From Myxococcota bacterium (lineage in GTDB: Bacteria > Myxococcota > XYA12-FULL-58-9 > JALHOP01), in NCBI GenBank assembly GCA_022842935.1, contig JALHOP010000011.1, forward strand, positions 26,206-90,205: a stretch of 64,000 nt of DNA, written 5' to 3'. The translations under genes and the position numbers were made by a program. Numbering within the stretch: position 1 is the stretch's first letter; the number at the start of each line of letters is the position of its first letter. Positions 9,406-19,300 of this stretch are shown piece after piece. Under the pieces are notes generated by a model. The model searched no databases. It was not told the origin of the DNA and saw nothing but the letters and a program-made list of their open reading frames with translations.

Positions 9406-11165
9406 TTCACGCGAACGTCGAAAGACAACTTCCAGCGCTGGTCGCCAGCGACCGCTTCCATGTCGAGTGTGCCGACCTCGGTGAGCCGTGCGTGCAGGCG
9501 CACCTCGACTGCTTGGCCGGCCGGGCGATTTGCGTCCTCGAAGGTGGTCTCGATGGGCGACAGCTCGGTGAGCCCCTGCGGGTCGACGACGGCTCCGACT
9601 TGATCGTCGCCGCGCGTGGACGAGCCGAAGAAGCGGAAGGACACTGGCTCGCCAACGATGAGGCCGAGTGGCGTCGCGAGTGTGACCTCTGTGCCCTCTT
9701 CCATCCCGAATGGTGCGACGCACAACGCATCGAGCTTCGGCGCGACGCCCGGGACTGCCAGCTCGGCGCGCTCGATACCCACATAGTAGGCCTGTGCCGT
9801 GCCGCCCCGGATGCGTACTCCACCATCGCGGACAACACGGGAATAGTAGGCAGCGCCGCGGCAGACTGCTAAATCTGGGTCAACCCCGGATAGCACCCTT
9901 GGTGCAGGCGCGCCCACCGCCTGCGCCCAGCTTTCGAGCACGGCTTGTAGACGCTTGCGTAGGACGGGGGATCGGGTGACGCCTCCATTGAAGAGGATGG
10001 CGCTCGGGACGCGCTGCTGGCCATCGCGGCCGAGAAAGGCGGCGAGGTGTCGCGTGACTGCGGCGTCGCTCGCATACGGAAGCCCCAGGGTCGTGAGGCC
10101 AACGCGGCGCGGGGCCTGCGGACGCGCTTGGGCCTCGACCATGGGGAAGAAGCCCTCGAGCAGGACGCTCTCGAGCTCGGGGCGGCGCAACTCGGCGGAG
10201 ATGGCGCCGCCGATGAGCTTGCTACTGCGACCCGGGACGACGAGAGGTTGAGTGTCGCTGTCGCTGCCGCCGAGCATCGTCTCTTTGGCGGCGCGGCACG
10301 CGTGGGTGAGCGCCCGCATCTGCCAGTCATCGAGCTTGACGCCCTCGTTCTCGAGGCGCGCCCGCACGGTGTGGGCGAGCGCGGCGTCCATGTTGTCGCC
10401 GCCAAGCAAAATGTGATCGCCAACCGCCACGCGGTGAAGCTCGAGGTTTCCATCGCTCGCGCGAACTTCGATGAGTGAGAAGTCGGTGGTGCCGCCGCCA
10501 ACGTCGCAGACGAGAATGGTGTCCCCGACCGCCAGCTCAGAGCGCCAGTCGACACCCTTGTCGGCAAGCCACGCATAGAGCGCGGCCTGCGGCTCCTCGA
10601 GCAGGCGAAGGTTTGCCGGCAGACCGGCACGCTGCGCGGCGGCCGCAGTGAGCTCACGCGCAACCGCGTCGAACGAGGCCGGGACGGTGAGCACCACGTC
10701 TTGACTGGCGAGCGGTGCATCGGGGTGTTCCGCGTCCCAGGTCGCCTTGAGGTGCGCGAGATAGCGCGCCGACACCTCGACCGGCGATAGCTTGGGCACC
10801 TCGTCGGGAGCTTGCCAAGGCAAGATGGCACCGTTGCGATCCGCGCCGGCGTACGACAACCAGCTCTTTGCGGAGGCGACGAGGCGCGCCGGAGTCGTCG
10901 ACCCTTGCGTGCGTGCGAACGCACCGACCAGAGTCGAAGTGTCGCCGCCCCAAGGTAGACGCAGTGAGCCAGCGGGGAACTGTCCCTCCGCTGGAACGAA
11001 CAAGAACGACGGTAACAATGGCCTCGAGGCGACCTCGCCAGCGGCGACGACCTGCGGGACCGCCATGACCTCGGGTGACTCGGCCTCGCCTTTGCCAAGG
11101 CGCGCCGAAGCGAGCGCGGTGTTGGTGGTTCCGAGATCGATGCCGATAGCGAAGGTCGCACTCAC
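9402..11165 (-). CDS. Hsp70-family protein, short form
   Basis: A 587-residue protein with an Hsp70-type ATPase: AIGIDLGTTNTALASARL at the start, SYAGADRNGAILPW, PASFDAVARELT, LLEEPQAALYAWL, ILVCDVGGGTTDFSLIEV, ILLGGDNMDAALAHTV and AILFNGGVTRSPVLRKRL. It is shorter than DnaK (about 640) and ends after a reduced beta-sandwich-like region (VEVRLHARLTEVGTLDMEAV), with no helical lid and no EEVD-like tail. The GTG start at 11165 lies in a GTGA overlap with the DUF2760 gene, and its own stop overlaps the ATG of the longer Hsp70. The two Hsp70s are clear paralogues along the ATPase domain. They may work as a pair. No dnaJ or grpE gene is nearby. Confidence 0.88.
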   Translation of the reverse strand: MSATFAIGIDLGTTNTALASARLGKGEAESPEVMAVPQVVAAGEVASRPLLPSFLFVPAEGQFPAGSLRLPWGGDTSTLVGAFARTQGSTTPARLVASAKSWLSYAGADRNGAILPWQAPDEVPKLSPVEVSARYLAHLKATWDAEHPDAPLASQDVVLTVPASFDAVARELTAAAAQRAGLPANLRLLEEPQAALYAWLADKGVDWRSELAVGDTILVCDVGGGTTDFSLIEVRASDGNLELHRVAVGDHILLGGDNMDAALAHTVRARLENEGVKLDDWQMRALTHACRAAKETMLGGSDSDTQPLVVPGRSSKLIGGAISAELRRPELESVLLEGFFPMVEAQARPQAPRRVGLTTLGLPYASDAAVTRHLAAFLGRDGQQRVPSAILFNGGVTRSPVLRKRLQAVLESWAQAVGAPAPRVLSGVDPDLAVCRGAAYYSRVVRDGGVRIRGGTAQAYYVGIERAELAVPGVAPKLDALCVAPFGMEEGTEVTLATPLGLIVGEPVSFRFFGSSTRGDDQVGAVVDPQGLTELSPIETTFEDANRPAGQAVEVRLHARLTEVGTLDMEAVAGDQRWKLSFDVRVK

Positions 11166-11743
11166 AGCTCGACCTCGGCTGGCGCGATGACCTTGGGATC
11201 GTGACCGTTGGCGAGCGTCGGCAGCTTGATGGTCGCGACCTGCCAGCCGTGGTGCGTGAGCTTGCCCTTGAAGGGCGGCTCGCCCATGACGTTGCCTGTC
11301 AGGCGTGTGCGGCCGGCATCGAAGCCCCGGTCGAGAACGACAGCGGCGCCTTCGGGCTCGCGACGCACTGGCTCGAGGGTCACATAGTCCGCTAAAGCGC
11401 GCTTGCAGCCGGCATGCACGACGCGCGCCGCCGCGCCGACCTGGGCATCAGAGAAAGAGCCCACGTCTTCCTGAAGGAAATCGATGAACCGTCCTTCGCG
11501 CTGCATAATGGAGAGGAGCTGCATCGCGGGCGAGGCGTCGGGGGTAGCGGCCACTGGCGCCGCCTCGATGATCTTGACGGCCGAGAGCGATGTCTCTGTC
11601 GCAGGCGTGTTGGGTGCGACGGGGGCGTCAACGCCCAAGCGCGCGCGCTGCACACGCGCGGCGGTGCGGCCGTTGAAGAGAACGACCCACGGCAAGACGA
11701 ACGCGAGCCAAAGACGCGAAAAGAAGCCGAGAGATGATTGCAT
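11162..11743 (-). CDS. DUF2760-type membrane-anchored protein
   Basis: A 193-residue protein. An N-terminal hydrophobic segment (GFFSRLWLAFVLPWVVLF) is followed by a short linker. Then comes the conserved domain with 'AMQLLSIMQREGRFIDFLQEDVGSFSDAQVGAAARVVHAGCKRAL', strands around 'EPVRREPEGAAVVLDRGFDAGRTRLTGNV', and the end 'GKLTHHGWQVATIKLPTL...KVIAPAEVEL'. This matches the DUF2760 family, which is known mainly from its neighbourhood with Hsp70 genes. ATG 11743 is chosen because the signal-anchor begins there. It is the first gene of the four-gene coupled operon. It may tether the Hsp70 pair at the membrane, which is inference only. Confidence 0.85.
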   Translation of the reverse strand: MQSSLGFFSRLWLAFVLPWVVLFNGRTAARVQRARLGVDAPVAPNTPATETSLSAVKIIEAAPVAATPDASPAMQLLSIMQREGRFIDFLQEDVGSFSDAQVGAAARVVHAGCKRALADYVTLEPVRREPEGAAVVLDRGFDAGRTRLTGNVMGEPPFKGKLTHHGWQVATIKLPTLANGHDPKVIAPAEVEL

Positions 11744-11836
11744 GGCAGCGGTTTCCAGCGAGCTACAGGATGTGTCTCGCCGCTGCCAAATGCCACCCGC
11801 TGGCCGAGGTTGCAACCCGCTGGGCCAGCGTGACCG

Positions 11837-12667
11837 TCAATGCGAACCTGCGACCGTTTCGTCGATGGCTGTACGTACACGTGGAGCCAGCGCATCGCGA
11901 ACTGCCGGGTTCTTGTCGAGGAAACGTCGAATCTCCGTGGCGGTCTGCAGGCGTTCCGCGGGAGTAGCGGCGTCCCAGCTCGTTTCGATACGACGTGCCA
12001 AAGCGGCTGGCGTTGGGCGTTCGGTGGGAGCGACCTCGCCGGCGCGGCGTTGCGGCTCGACCCGCGCGCGCTGCTCGGGGGCGGGTCGGCGCGGGGTGCG
12101 GTTGACGCCCGTGTTGCGCCCCGTCGGGCGAGCCGGGGCTGCACGCGGATCGCCGCTCGGACGGCGCGGCATGGTGCGTCCGCCAGTGGGGTTACCGGCC
12201 GGACGCTCGGGCGCGTCGGGCGGAATCGAGCCAGGCCGGACCTGGCCCGCAGTCTGCTGCTCACGTGGCATCGCGGCGTACCGCTTGAGCAGGTCGGGCA
12301 GCGACAGCTCGCGCAGATTGTCGCCCGCCACAGTGATGCCCTGCGCCTTTTCGATGGCCTGGATGATCGCTTCACGCGCGTGCCCGATGTTGGGCGGCTG
12401 CCCAACGTCGATGCCCATCTGGGTGAGCTTCTCGAGGACCTTTTGCTGCGCGTTGGGCGCGTTCGGTGGAATGCCGAAGAGCTCCTGAAAGCGCTGCATC
12501 GCCAGCGGATCTTGCGGGCCCGTGCCGAAGAGACGCGCCTGCAAATTTTGTGGGCTATCGGGCTCTTGCGGCGAAACCGGTGGGCGCCCTGTCGTTGCCG
12601 CGGCGGGAGCGAAGGGTCCGGGAAACATACTGGGGGCGGGGACTCGAGCGGCTGCGGCTGCGGACAT
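11837..12667 (-). CDS. Proline/arginine-rich protein of unknown function
   Basis: A 276-residue protein, not recognised. ATG 12667 has a strong GGAGGGA ribosome-binding site (12674-12682 region), so the gene is probably real. The N-terminal third is low-complexity Ala/Pro. Residues 45-130 look folded and helical, with LDLLKRY and an Asn/Gly-rich 'QMGIDVGQPPNIGHAREAI'. Residues 135-215 are Pro/Arg-rich and likely disordered. The C-terminal 55 residues are helical (AALARRIETSWDAATPAERLQTATEIRRFL). No signal peptide or membrane segment is seen. It lies between the Hsp70 operon and the STAND-type ATPase gene, both on the same strand, but gaps of about 93 and 109 nt suggest separate control. Confidence 0.6.
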   Translation of the reverse strand: MSAAAAARVPAPSMFPGPFAPAAATTGRPPVSPQEPDSPQNLQARLFGTGPQDPLAMQRFQELFGIPPNAPNAQQKVLEKLTQMGIDVGQPPNIGHAREAIIQAIEKAQGITVAGDNLRELSLPDLLKRYAAMPREQQTAGQVRPGSIPPDAPERPAGNPTGGRTMPRRPSGDPRAAPARPTGRNTGVNRTPRRPAPEQRARVEPQRRAGEVAPTERPTPAALARRIETSWDAATPAERLQTATEIRRFLDKNPAVRDALAPRVRTAIDETVAGSH

Positions 12668-12776
12668 TGGGCTCCCTCCGTCGGTAAAGGAGCTGTTCGC
12701 CTACATACACAGCCATGCTGAGCACCGGTTGGGCCCGGAAGGGCGCCACGCCAAAACACGAAGATGTTGCAAAGGC

Positions 12777-15700
12777 TTAGGCCAGTCGAAAGACTTGACC
12801 GCGGCCAGCGCGCACGGCCTCGATGAGCCCTGCCTCGACGAGCTGGTCGAGCTCTTTCTTGGCGACGTTCCGTGGGACGGCGAACTCGTCTTGCACCGCT
12901 TGGAGCGCCACTGTGCCCATGCGCCGCATCAAGCGAAGGATCTTCTGCTGCTGGGCGCTGAGCGACCCGGCCGCGATCGCTGTCGGCACCACCAAGCAGA
13001 AGGTCTTGGGCGGCACGAGCTTCACTTCTTTGGCGGTGGCGGAGACCTTGATGGACTTCACGTCCTTCTGCAGATCTTTGACGACGCTGCCGAGCTTCTT
13101 GGCATCGCCACCCTCACCAAACACGGCGGCTGCGGCGTCGGCCAGCGACATGCCCTTCGGGTAGGCGACGACCAGCTCGCGCAGGAGCGACTCGGCCTCG
13201 CGGCTCGAGAAGCTGACCGCTTTACCGGACTGCTGATAACGCTGCGTCTGCACATCGACGAAGAGCTCGTAGCTGGCAGGCTCGAGCCAGGCCAGACGCT
13301 CGGTGCCCATGGTCGACTCGCTCTTCGCGGTGCGCACGTGCGAGCGATCGCGGGGCGGCAGCGCCAGAGCTTCGATGCTAGCGAGGAGCATCTCGCGTTG
13401 GTGGGGCGCGACCTGTGATCCGGCCTGAATCCAACGCTCGCGACGCTCACGCGCCGCTTCTTTTTCGCCAGCGACCGAGGCCAGAGCTTCACCGAAGCGG
13501 TACATGAGGGCGACCGTGCCGGGCGCCACTTGACCGTCTTTGACCTCGCGGAAGCAGCGGAGCGCGGCGTCAGGGCGTCCGCGGCGCAGCAAGGCGACAC
13601 CGGTCAAGATGATCGAGCGGATGCGTACGTCGCGGATCTCGAGCTTCTCGGCGGTCTCGCTGACCTTCGGGCCAAGACGCACCGCACCGGCGAGGTCGCC
13701 AGCGACGACCAAGGCTCGAACGTGCATCTCGGCCGCGTGCAGTGCACCAACCTCGTCGCCGAGCCGACGCAGTCCCTGCATCGCTTCTTTCGAAAGGTTG
13801 ACGGCAGCTTTGGCGTCGCCACGAACCAGCGCGAGGCGCGACTGCATCTCTTGTGAAAGCGCGATGGCGCGCTCGTGCTTGATTTGCTTGGCGAGCGCCA
13901 CGGCCTCGGCGGCGCGCTCGCTTGCCAGCTCGAAGTTTGCCTCTTCGTAGGCGGCCTGCGCGATGCGATGCAGGGTCAGTGCTTCCTCGCGGCGATTGCC
14001 GCCTGCTGCGAGGAGCTTGCGCGCATCGGCGAGCTGCGCCTGAGCGCGCTTGACGTCGCCACGACGCATCATGAGCAGGGCGCTTTCGCGCAAGAAGACT
14101 GCGACACGGGGGCCCGCGCTCGCCCGATCGAGTCGGGCCAGGGCGTCCTTCAGAATCGCTTCGGCTTCGTCGGTACGGCCGAGCGCCATGAGCACGCGAA
14201 CCTGCTGAGCGCGCAGCACGTCGGCGATATTCGGATTGCCAGCCTCGTCCCACGCCTTGACGACTTCGCCGTACACTTTGGCGGCTTCTTCGTTTTGGCC
14301 GCGGCCCGCGAGGAGCTTCGCACGAGCGACGTCGAGATAGCGCAACAAACGGCGCGTGCCGGGGCCCATGTTGGCCTCGACGTGCGCAATCGCCTTACCG
14401 GCGCTCGTGAGGTCACCGATATCGAGAGCGACCCAGGCGTCGGCGAGCTCGGCGATCTGGACTTGCGAGCGGTCGCCAGACTGCATGGCGAGCTCATGGA
14501 ACTTCTTGAAGGCGGCACGGGCGGCATCGAACTCACCGACTTCGCGGTAGAGGTCTCCGATACCACCGTAGGCAGCGGCGGCGTGGTACAGATCGCCGGC
14601 GGCCTCGAACGCTTTAGCAGACGCCTGGGCCTCTTTGACGGCGTCGTCGAGGCGGCCCGAGCTCGCGTAGATGCGGGCGAGCATGCGGCGGAGCTCCGCC
14701 TCTTTGGCGGGCTCTTTCTTGAGCTTACCGAGCAAGGCTTTGACGAGCTTCTCGGCGTCGACCACCTTGTCGAGTTGCACCATGGCCGAGGCAGCGAGCG
14801 CGGCGGCGCCGGCGATGAGATCTGGCTCGGCGTTGCTCTTCTTCAAGGCTTCGTAATCGCGGATGACGCCCGCGTGGTCGCCGATGTGCGCGTGAATGTC
14901 CGTCAAAGCGGCCAAAGCGCGGACGCGTGTCCAGGCGTCGCGCTCCTCGGCAAGCTTCTCCATCTCCTCGCGTACGACGCTGGGTGCACCCTGGCGCATA
15001 CGGGCTCGCGCCGAGAGGAGCCGCAACCGCTTGTCGAGCGCGCCGGTCGCGGGCATCGAAGCGATGGCCTTGAGATAGGCCTCGACGAAGCCCAGATCGC
15101 AGACGGGCTCCCAGCCTTCGGCCAGGATGTCGACCGCGGTCGCCGCGTCACCCGAGCGAGCGAGGATTTCAGCGGCGCGCAGGATGAGCGGCGGCTCGTT
15201 GCGCTCGCGACCGCGGGTCTCGAGATGTTTGGCGATGGTCTTGGCGTTTGCCGGCGACATCTGGATTTCGCCCTGCAGATGCTGAGCGACCAGGTCGTGG
15301 ACCATGATGTCGCCGTCGATGACGTCGACGAGGCCACGCTTGACGAGAGTTGCGACCGGCGGACCGAAGAGCTTGGTGGCGACTTCTTTGTCGAGGGACT
15401 GGCCGATGCTCGCGATGCTGAGGATGACCTCGCGCTCTTTGTCGTCGAGGCGCTTGTCGAAGCCGCTACCGTCGCCTTCGACTCCCGCCATCAGCGCCTT
15501 GAAGGCGTTGACCGAGCGTGCCGATTGGCTGTCGAGGAACGACTTCGGAGGCAGCCCCCCACCCCGTAGCGCCAGCATGTAGCGCAGGGTGAGCGGGTGC
15601 GCGACGCATCCACCGCGAGCGGCATCGGCAACCATGCCTTCAGCAGCCTCGCCCGTGACGCGATTCGACGCGATGATTTGCTTGACCTCATCGACGGTGA

Positions 15701-16199
15701 GGGGACCGACGCGATCGAGGTGCAAGTCCATCTTGTCGATGGCCGACAGCTCGGGATCGCCGCGCATGGCACCGATAACGCGGGCGGCTGGGCGCTTGCC
15801 ACGGCTCGAGCGCACCAAAGCAAGGAGCTCTTCGCGACGCAGGTTCTGGAGATCGTCGAGGATCACCGAGGTCTTGGCGTGCTCGAGGGTCTGCCAGAGC
15901 CGCGAATACGGGTCGCTCGATCGATCGCGAATGACGCTCGTTGGACGGTTGAGCCGGGCCTCGACGCGTGCCAGGATCGAGATCATCGTCTCGTTGGGCC
16001 ATACCGGCAGATACAAGGTGCGCGTGGCACCCACCGCCTTGGTCTCCTGGCCGAGCCGGAGGACCAAGCTGGTCTTGCCGATGCCGGAAATGCCCTCGTA
16101 GACGAAGACGTTGAAATGCTCGAGGCGAGTGCGAAAGCGGGTGAGATGGTCGTTGCGACCGACGAAGCCAGTAGGGGGTGCCGCGAAGTTGTTGGCCAT
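12777..16199 (-). CDS. STAND-type ATPase with TPR repeats and C-terminal winged helix
   Basis: A 1140-residue protein. Residues 10-45 hold 'FVGRNDHLTRF' and the Walker A GISGIGKTS (G36-T43); Walker B is SVILDD (D115/D116), followed by a sensor-like 'GAMRGDPE' and a helical GxP region, as in NACHT/AP-ATPase-type STAND proteins. Residues 330-1000 are a long array of TPR-like helical hairpins with many Ala/Leu and Asp/Glu positions. The last 70 residues form a winged helix (QQQKILRLMRRMGTVALQAVQDEF, then a recognition helix and 'RGQVFRLA'). STAND proteins act as ligand-triggered switches, and the winged helix suggests a DNA or protein output. The gene is divergent from the DUF4175-like gene at 16386. 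A role in defence or signalling is possible but unproven. Confidence 0.8.
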   Translation of the reverse strand: MANNFAAPPTGFVGRNDHLTRFRTRLEHFNVFVYEGISGIGKTSLVLRLGQETKAVGATRTLYLPVWPNETMISILARVEARLNRPTSVIRDRSSDPYSRLWQTLEHAKTSVILDDLQNLRREELLALVRSSRGKRPAARVIGAMRGDPELSAIDKMDLHLDRVGPLTVDEVKQIIASNRVTGEAAEGMVADAARGGCVAHPLTLRYMLALRGGGLPPKSFLDSQSARSVNAFKALMAGVEGDGSGFDKRLDDKEREVILSIASIGQSLDKEVATKLFGPPVATLVKRGLVDVIDGDIMVHDLVAQHLQGEIQMSPANAKTIAKHLETRGRERNEPPLILRAAEILARSGDAATAVDILAEGWEPVCDLGFVEAYLKAIASMPATGALDKRLRLLSARARMRQGAPSVVREEMEKLAEERDAWTRVRALAALTDIHAHIGDHAGVIRDYEALKKSNAEPDLIAGAAALAASAMVQLDKVVDAEKLVKALLGKLKKEPAKEAELRRMLARIYASSGRLDDAVKEAQASAKAFEAAGDLYHAAAAYGGIGDLYREVGEFDAARAAFKKFHELAMQSGDRSQVQIAELADAWVALDIGDLTSAGKAIAHVEANMGPGTRRLLRYLDVARAKLLAGRGQNEEAAKVYGEVVKAWDEAGNPNIADVLRAQQVRVLMALGRTDEAEAILKDALARLDRASAGPRVAVFLRESALLMMRRGDVKRAQAQLADARKLLAAGGNRREEALTLHRIAQAAYEEANFELASERAAEAVALAKQIKHERAIALSQEMQSRLALVRGDAKAAVNLSKEAMQGLRRLGDEVGALHAAEMHVRALVVAGDLAGAVRLGPKVSETAEKLEIRDVRIRSIILTGVALLRRGRPDAALRCFREVKDGQVAPGTVALMYRFGEALASVAGEKEAARERRERWIQAGSQVAPHQREMLLASIEALALPPRDRSHVRTAKSESTMGTERLAWLEPASYELFVDVQTQRYQQSGKAVSFSSREAESLLRELVVAYPKGMSLADAAAAVFGEGGDAKKLGSVVKDLQKDVKSIKVSATAKEVKLVPPKTFCLVVPTAIAAGSLSAQQQKILRLMRRMGTVALQAVQDEFAVPRNVAKKELDQLVEAGLIEAVRAGRGQVFRLA

Positions 16200-16385
16200 C
16201 TAGACGGCCATCCTGGCGAAAAGGGCTCTTACACTGAAAGAGACCACATGTAGGACCCGGGTTTTGGTACTCTTATTCCAACCCCCGCGACCAACGCAAA
16301 GTTTTTGCCACTTCCGCCGGAGGGAAAACGAAAGACTCTCGCCACGCTTGGTGGGAAAAGAACGACCGCCTGGGGACCACGTATC

Positions 16386-19300
16386 TTGAGTAGTCGCGAT
16401 CGCATTTCGGAACATCTGCGCCGCCTGAAGAGTGCCTGGGGTCGCGCAGAAATCCGCGAAAAATCTATCTATTTTGGAGCTGCGGCGCTGCTCGCGACAG
16501 CTCTTGGTGTACTCGTCGCGCAGCTCGGCTCGACCGCCCTCGGGATTGCGACCATCGGCACCGCGATCGTCGGCGTACTTTTGGCTCTGCTCGTCATCTC
16601 AGCGCGGACGCTGGCGGAGGCAACCGGTGAGGGCATGCGGCTCGCACGCATGGCCGAAACGTTGGCTCCCGAGCTCGGAACGGGCCCGACCTCAGCGGTC
16701 GACCTCGTTGCTCGCCTCGCGCCCAACAGCGACCCCGGGTTTTCCCCTGAGCTTGCCGAGGCACACCTCGATCGCATGGCTGACGCCCTCGGGCGTGCGC
16801 AGCTCGTCGAGCGTCTCGCGAAAGCGCGCCAAGCGCGCGACCGTCGGGCCTGGAAGGTGCTCGCGGGAGCGGGCGTCGTCGTCCTCGTGGCGCTGGTAGG
16901 CCTGCGTACCGGGCGCGCTCGGCTTACCGCTTGGCTCGCCGACCCGACGGCGCCGCGCATCAGCGACACGCCGATCGCAAGCGACATCACCCTCTCCTAC
17001 CACTTCCCCGCCTACACCGGCCTCACTGCTCGGGTCGTCGAAGGCGGTGATGGAAGCATCAACGCCGTCGTCGGAACTCAGGTCGACCTGTCCGCTACGG
17101 CGGATACCGATGTGCGCACAGGAGTCCTTCACGTCTACGGCGCCGACGGTAAGCCGGCACAAGACGTCCCGCTCCAAGCGGACGGCAAGAAGCTGCGCGG
17201 CGCGTTGTCGGTGATGCGCGACGGAACATACGCGTTCGAGCTCACGACCCGCGGCGGCGAGCGACTGCAAGATGGGCTGCGCCACCCCATTCGCGCGACG
17301 CTCGACGCTTCACCCGAAATCGTCATGGACTCGCCGCCGGGCGACGTCGAGCTCAAGGATGATCACAGCGTCGATATCGTGTGGCACGCGAGGGACGACT
17401 TCGGCATCGCCGAGGTTGCGCTCGTCGTCGAGCGCGAGGATGCCACCGAGCCGTCACGCACGGCACTGCCGGCGAACGGGGGTGATGGGAAGGCGCGCGA
17501 GGGCGTGTACCGCTGGTCGGTCGCCGAGCTCGGTATCAAGCCCGGGGACGAGGTGCGTTTCCACCTCGAGGTGCAGGACAACGACACCATCAACGGTCCC
17601 AAAAAGACCGTAACAGACACGCACCGCCTCACGATCTTCAGCGCCAAGCAACGTCACGAAGACCTGCTCGATCAGCAGCGCCAGACCCTCGACGACATGG
17701 TGCAGCTCTTGGGCGACGAGCTCGAGAAGCCCTTCCCACGTGAGATGAGTGGTGACGTCGCCGCGGCACGCGACGCACAGAGCGGCATCATCGAGAAGAT
17801 GCAGGGCGTCACCAAGGGTCTCGAGCTCTTGGTCACTGCGCTGCGCGACGACAAGCTGACCACCGCCGAGGTCGCCAAGGCTTTCGAGAACATCCGCGAA
17901 CACGTGATCATCGCCGAGCGCGAGCGTCGCCAGGCCCTTGCCTTCATCGGCAAAAACGTAGCGCAGACCGCGCCGGCTACCCGCAAGAACATCGCAGACA
18001 AACAAGCAAAAGCCGTAAGCCAGCTCGAGAAGGACATCATCTACCTCGATGACCTCCTCGCCATGGAGCAAATCCACGAGCTCAAGGAAACGGCGCGCGA
18101 TCTGCTCGCGACGCAGCGCGACCTGCAGAAGATGCTCGCCGACTACCAGAAGACCAAGGACCCGGCCCTCAAGGCAGAGCTGCTCTCCCGCATCGGGGAG
18201 CTCAAAGAGAAGATGATGGGTCTGCTCGCCAAGATGAGCCAGATCAAGCAGGGGCTCCCCGGCGAATATCGCAACATGGAGGCCGCGACCATGTTGCAAA
18301 TGGACGACAGCCTCTCGCGTATCGACAAGATGCTGCGCGAGGGCGACCTCGACGGCGCGGCACGCGAGCTCGAGCAGCTCGCAAACGCCGTCGAGAACAT
18401 GGTCAACGAGGTCAACGAGGCCGAGCAAGAGTTCGGCGGTGAACGCTATGACGGACTTCGCAAACAGCTCGGCGAGTTCGCCCAGGAATTCCGCGAGCTC
18501 GAGAAAGAGCAACGCGAGCTAGCACAGAGCTCCGAGGAGCTGCTGCGCAACTATCGCAAGGAGGCAGTGAAGCGGGCCGGTCTATCGCCCGACGATATCG
18601 TCAAGAAAGCACGCGAGAAGACGCAGGAGGCGTTGCGCGAGCTCGACAAGATCGGCGCCGGGCCCCCGCTCTACGGCGACCTGCGCAATCGTTTGCAGTT
18701 GGCGCGTCAGCGCTTGATGGACATGGATAGTCTCCTCGAGGAGCGCGACTACGCCGAGGCTCGGGCGGCGGGAGCGACCGCGGAAGACAACGAGCGCGAG
18801 ATGGAAGTCATGCTCAACGATCGGGTGCCGTACGGTGGCCGCGACATGCGAGCCCAGCAAGAGCAGGCCGCCAAATCCGCTGAACGAGCGCTCGAGCGCA
18901 CCCGCGAGGTGAACGCGATGCTCGACAAGCTCTTCCCCGACCCTTCCCAGGTCATGAGCCCTGACCAGATGTCACAGTTGCAGCGCAATCAGCGTCGTCA
19001 GCAGCAGCTCGAGCAGCAGGCGCGTCAGGTCGGTCAGAAGATGGACCAACTTTCCGAGGAAGTTCCGCTGTTTGGCGGTGACTCTCGCGCCCAGCTCGAG
19101 AACGCGCGCGGCGAGATGGATAAGGCCGTCGGGCAACTCCAAGGGGGGCGTTTGCCGGGCGCGGCCGCAGCCGAACGCAGAGCCGCGGATCAGCTAGGAA
19201 AACTTCGGGAGTCTTTGGAGCGCGCTTCTCAAAGCGGGAGTGGACAGTTGCCGCTACCATTGGCAGGTAGTGGTGGTGGGCAGGGCCGCAACAATGGCGG

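Noticed and set aside
13875..15569. 564-codon plus-strand frame inside the STAND ATPase gene
   Set aside because: It lies opposite a gene with Walker motifs and TPR structure; its product is a typical antisense shadow of high-GC coding DNA.
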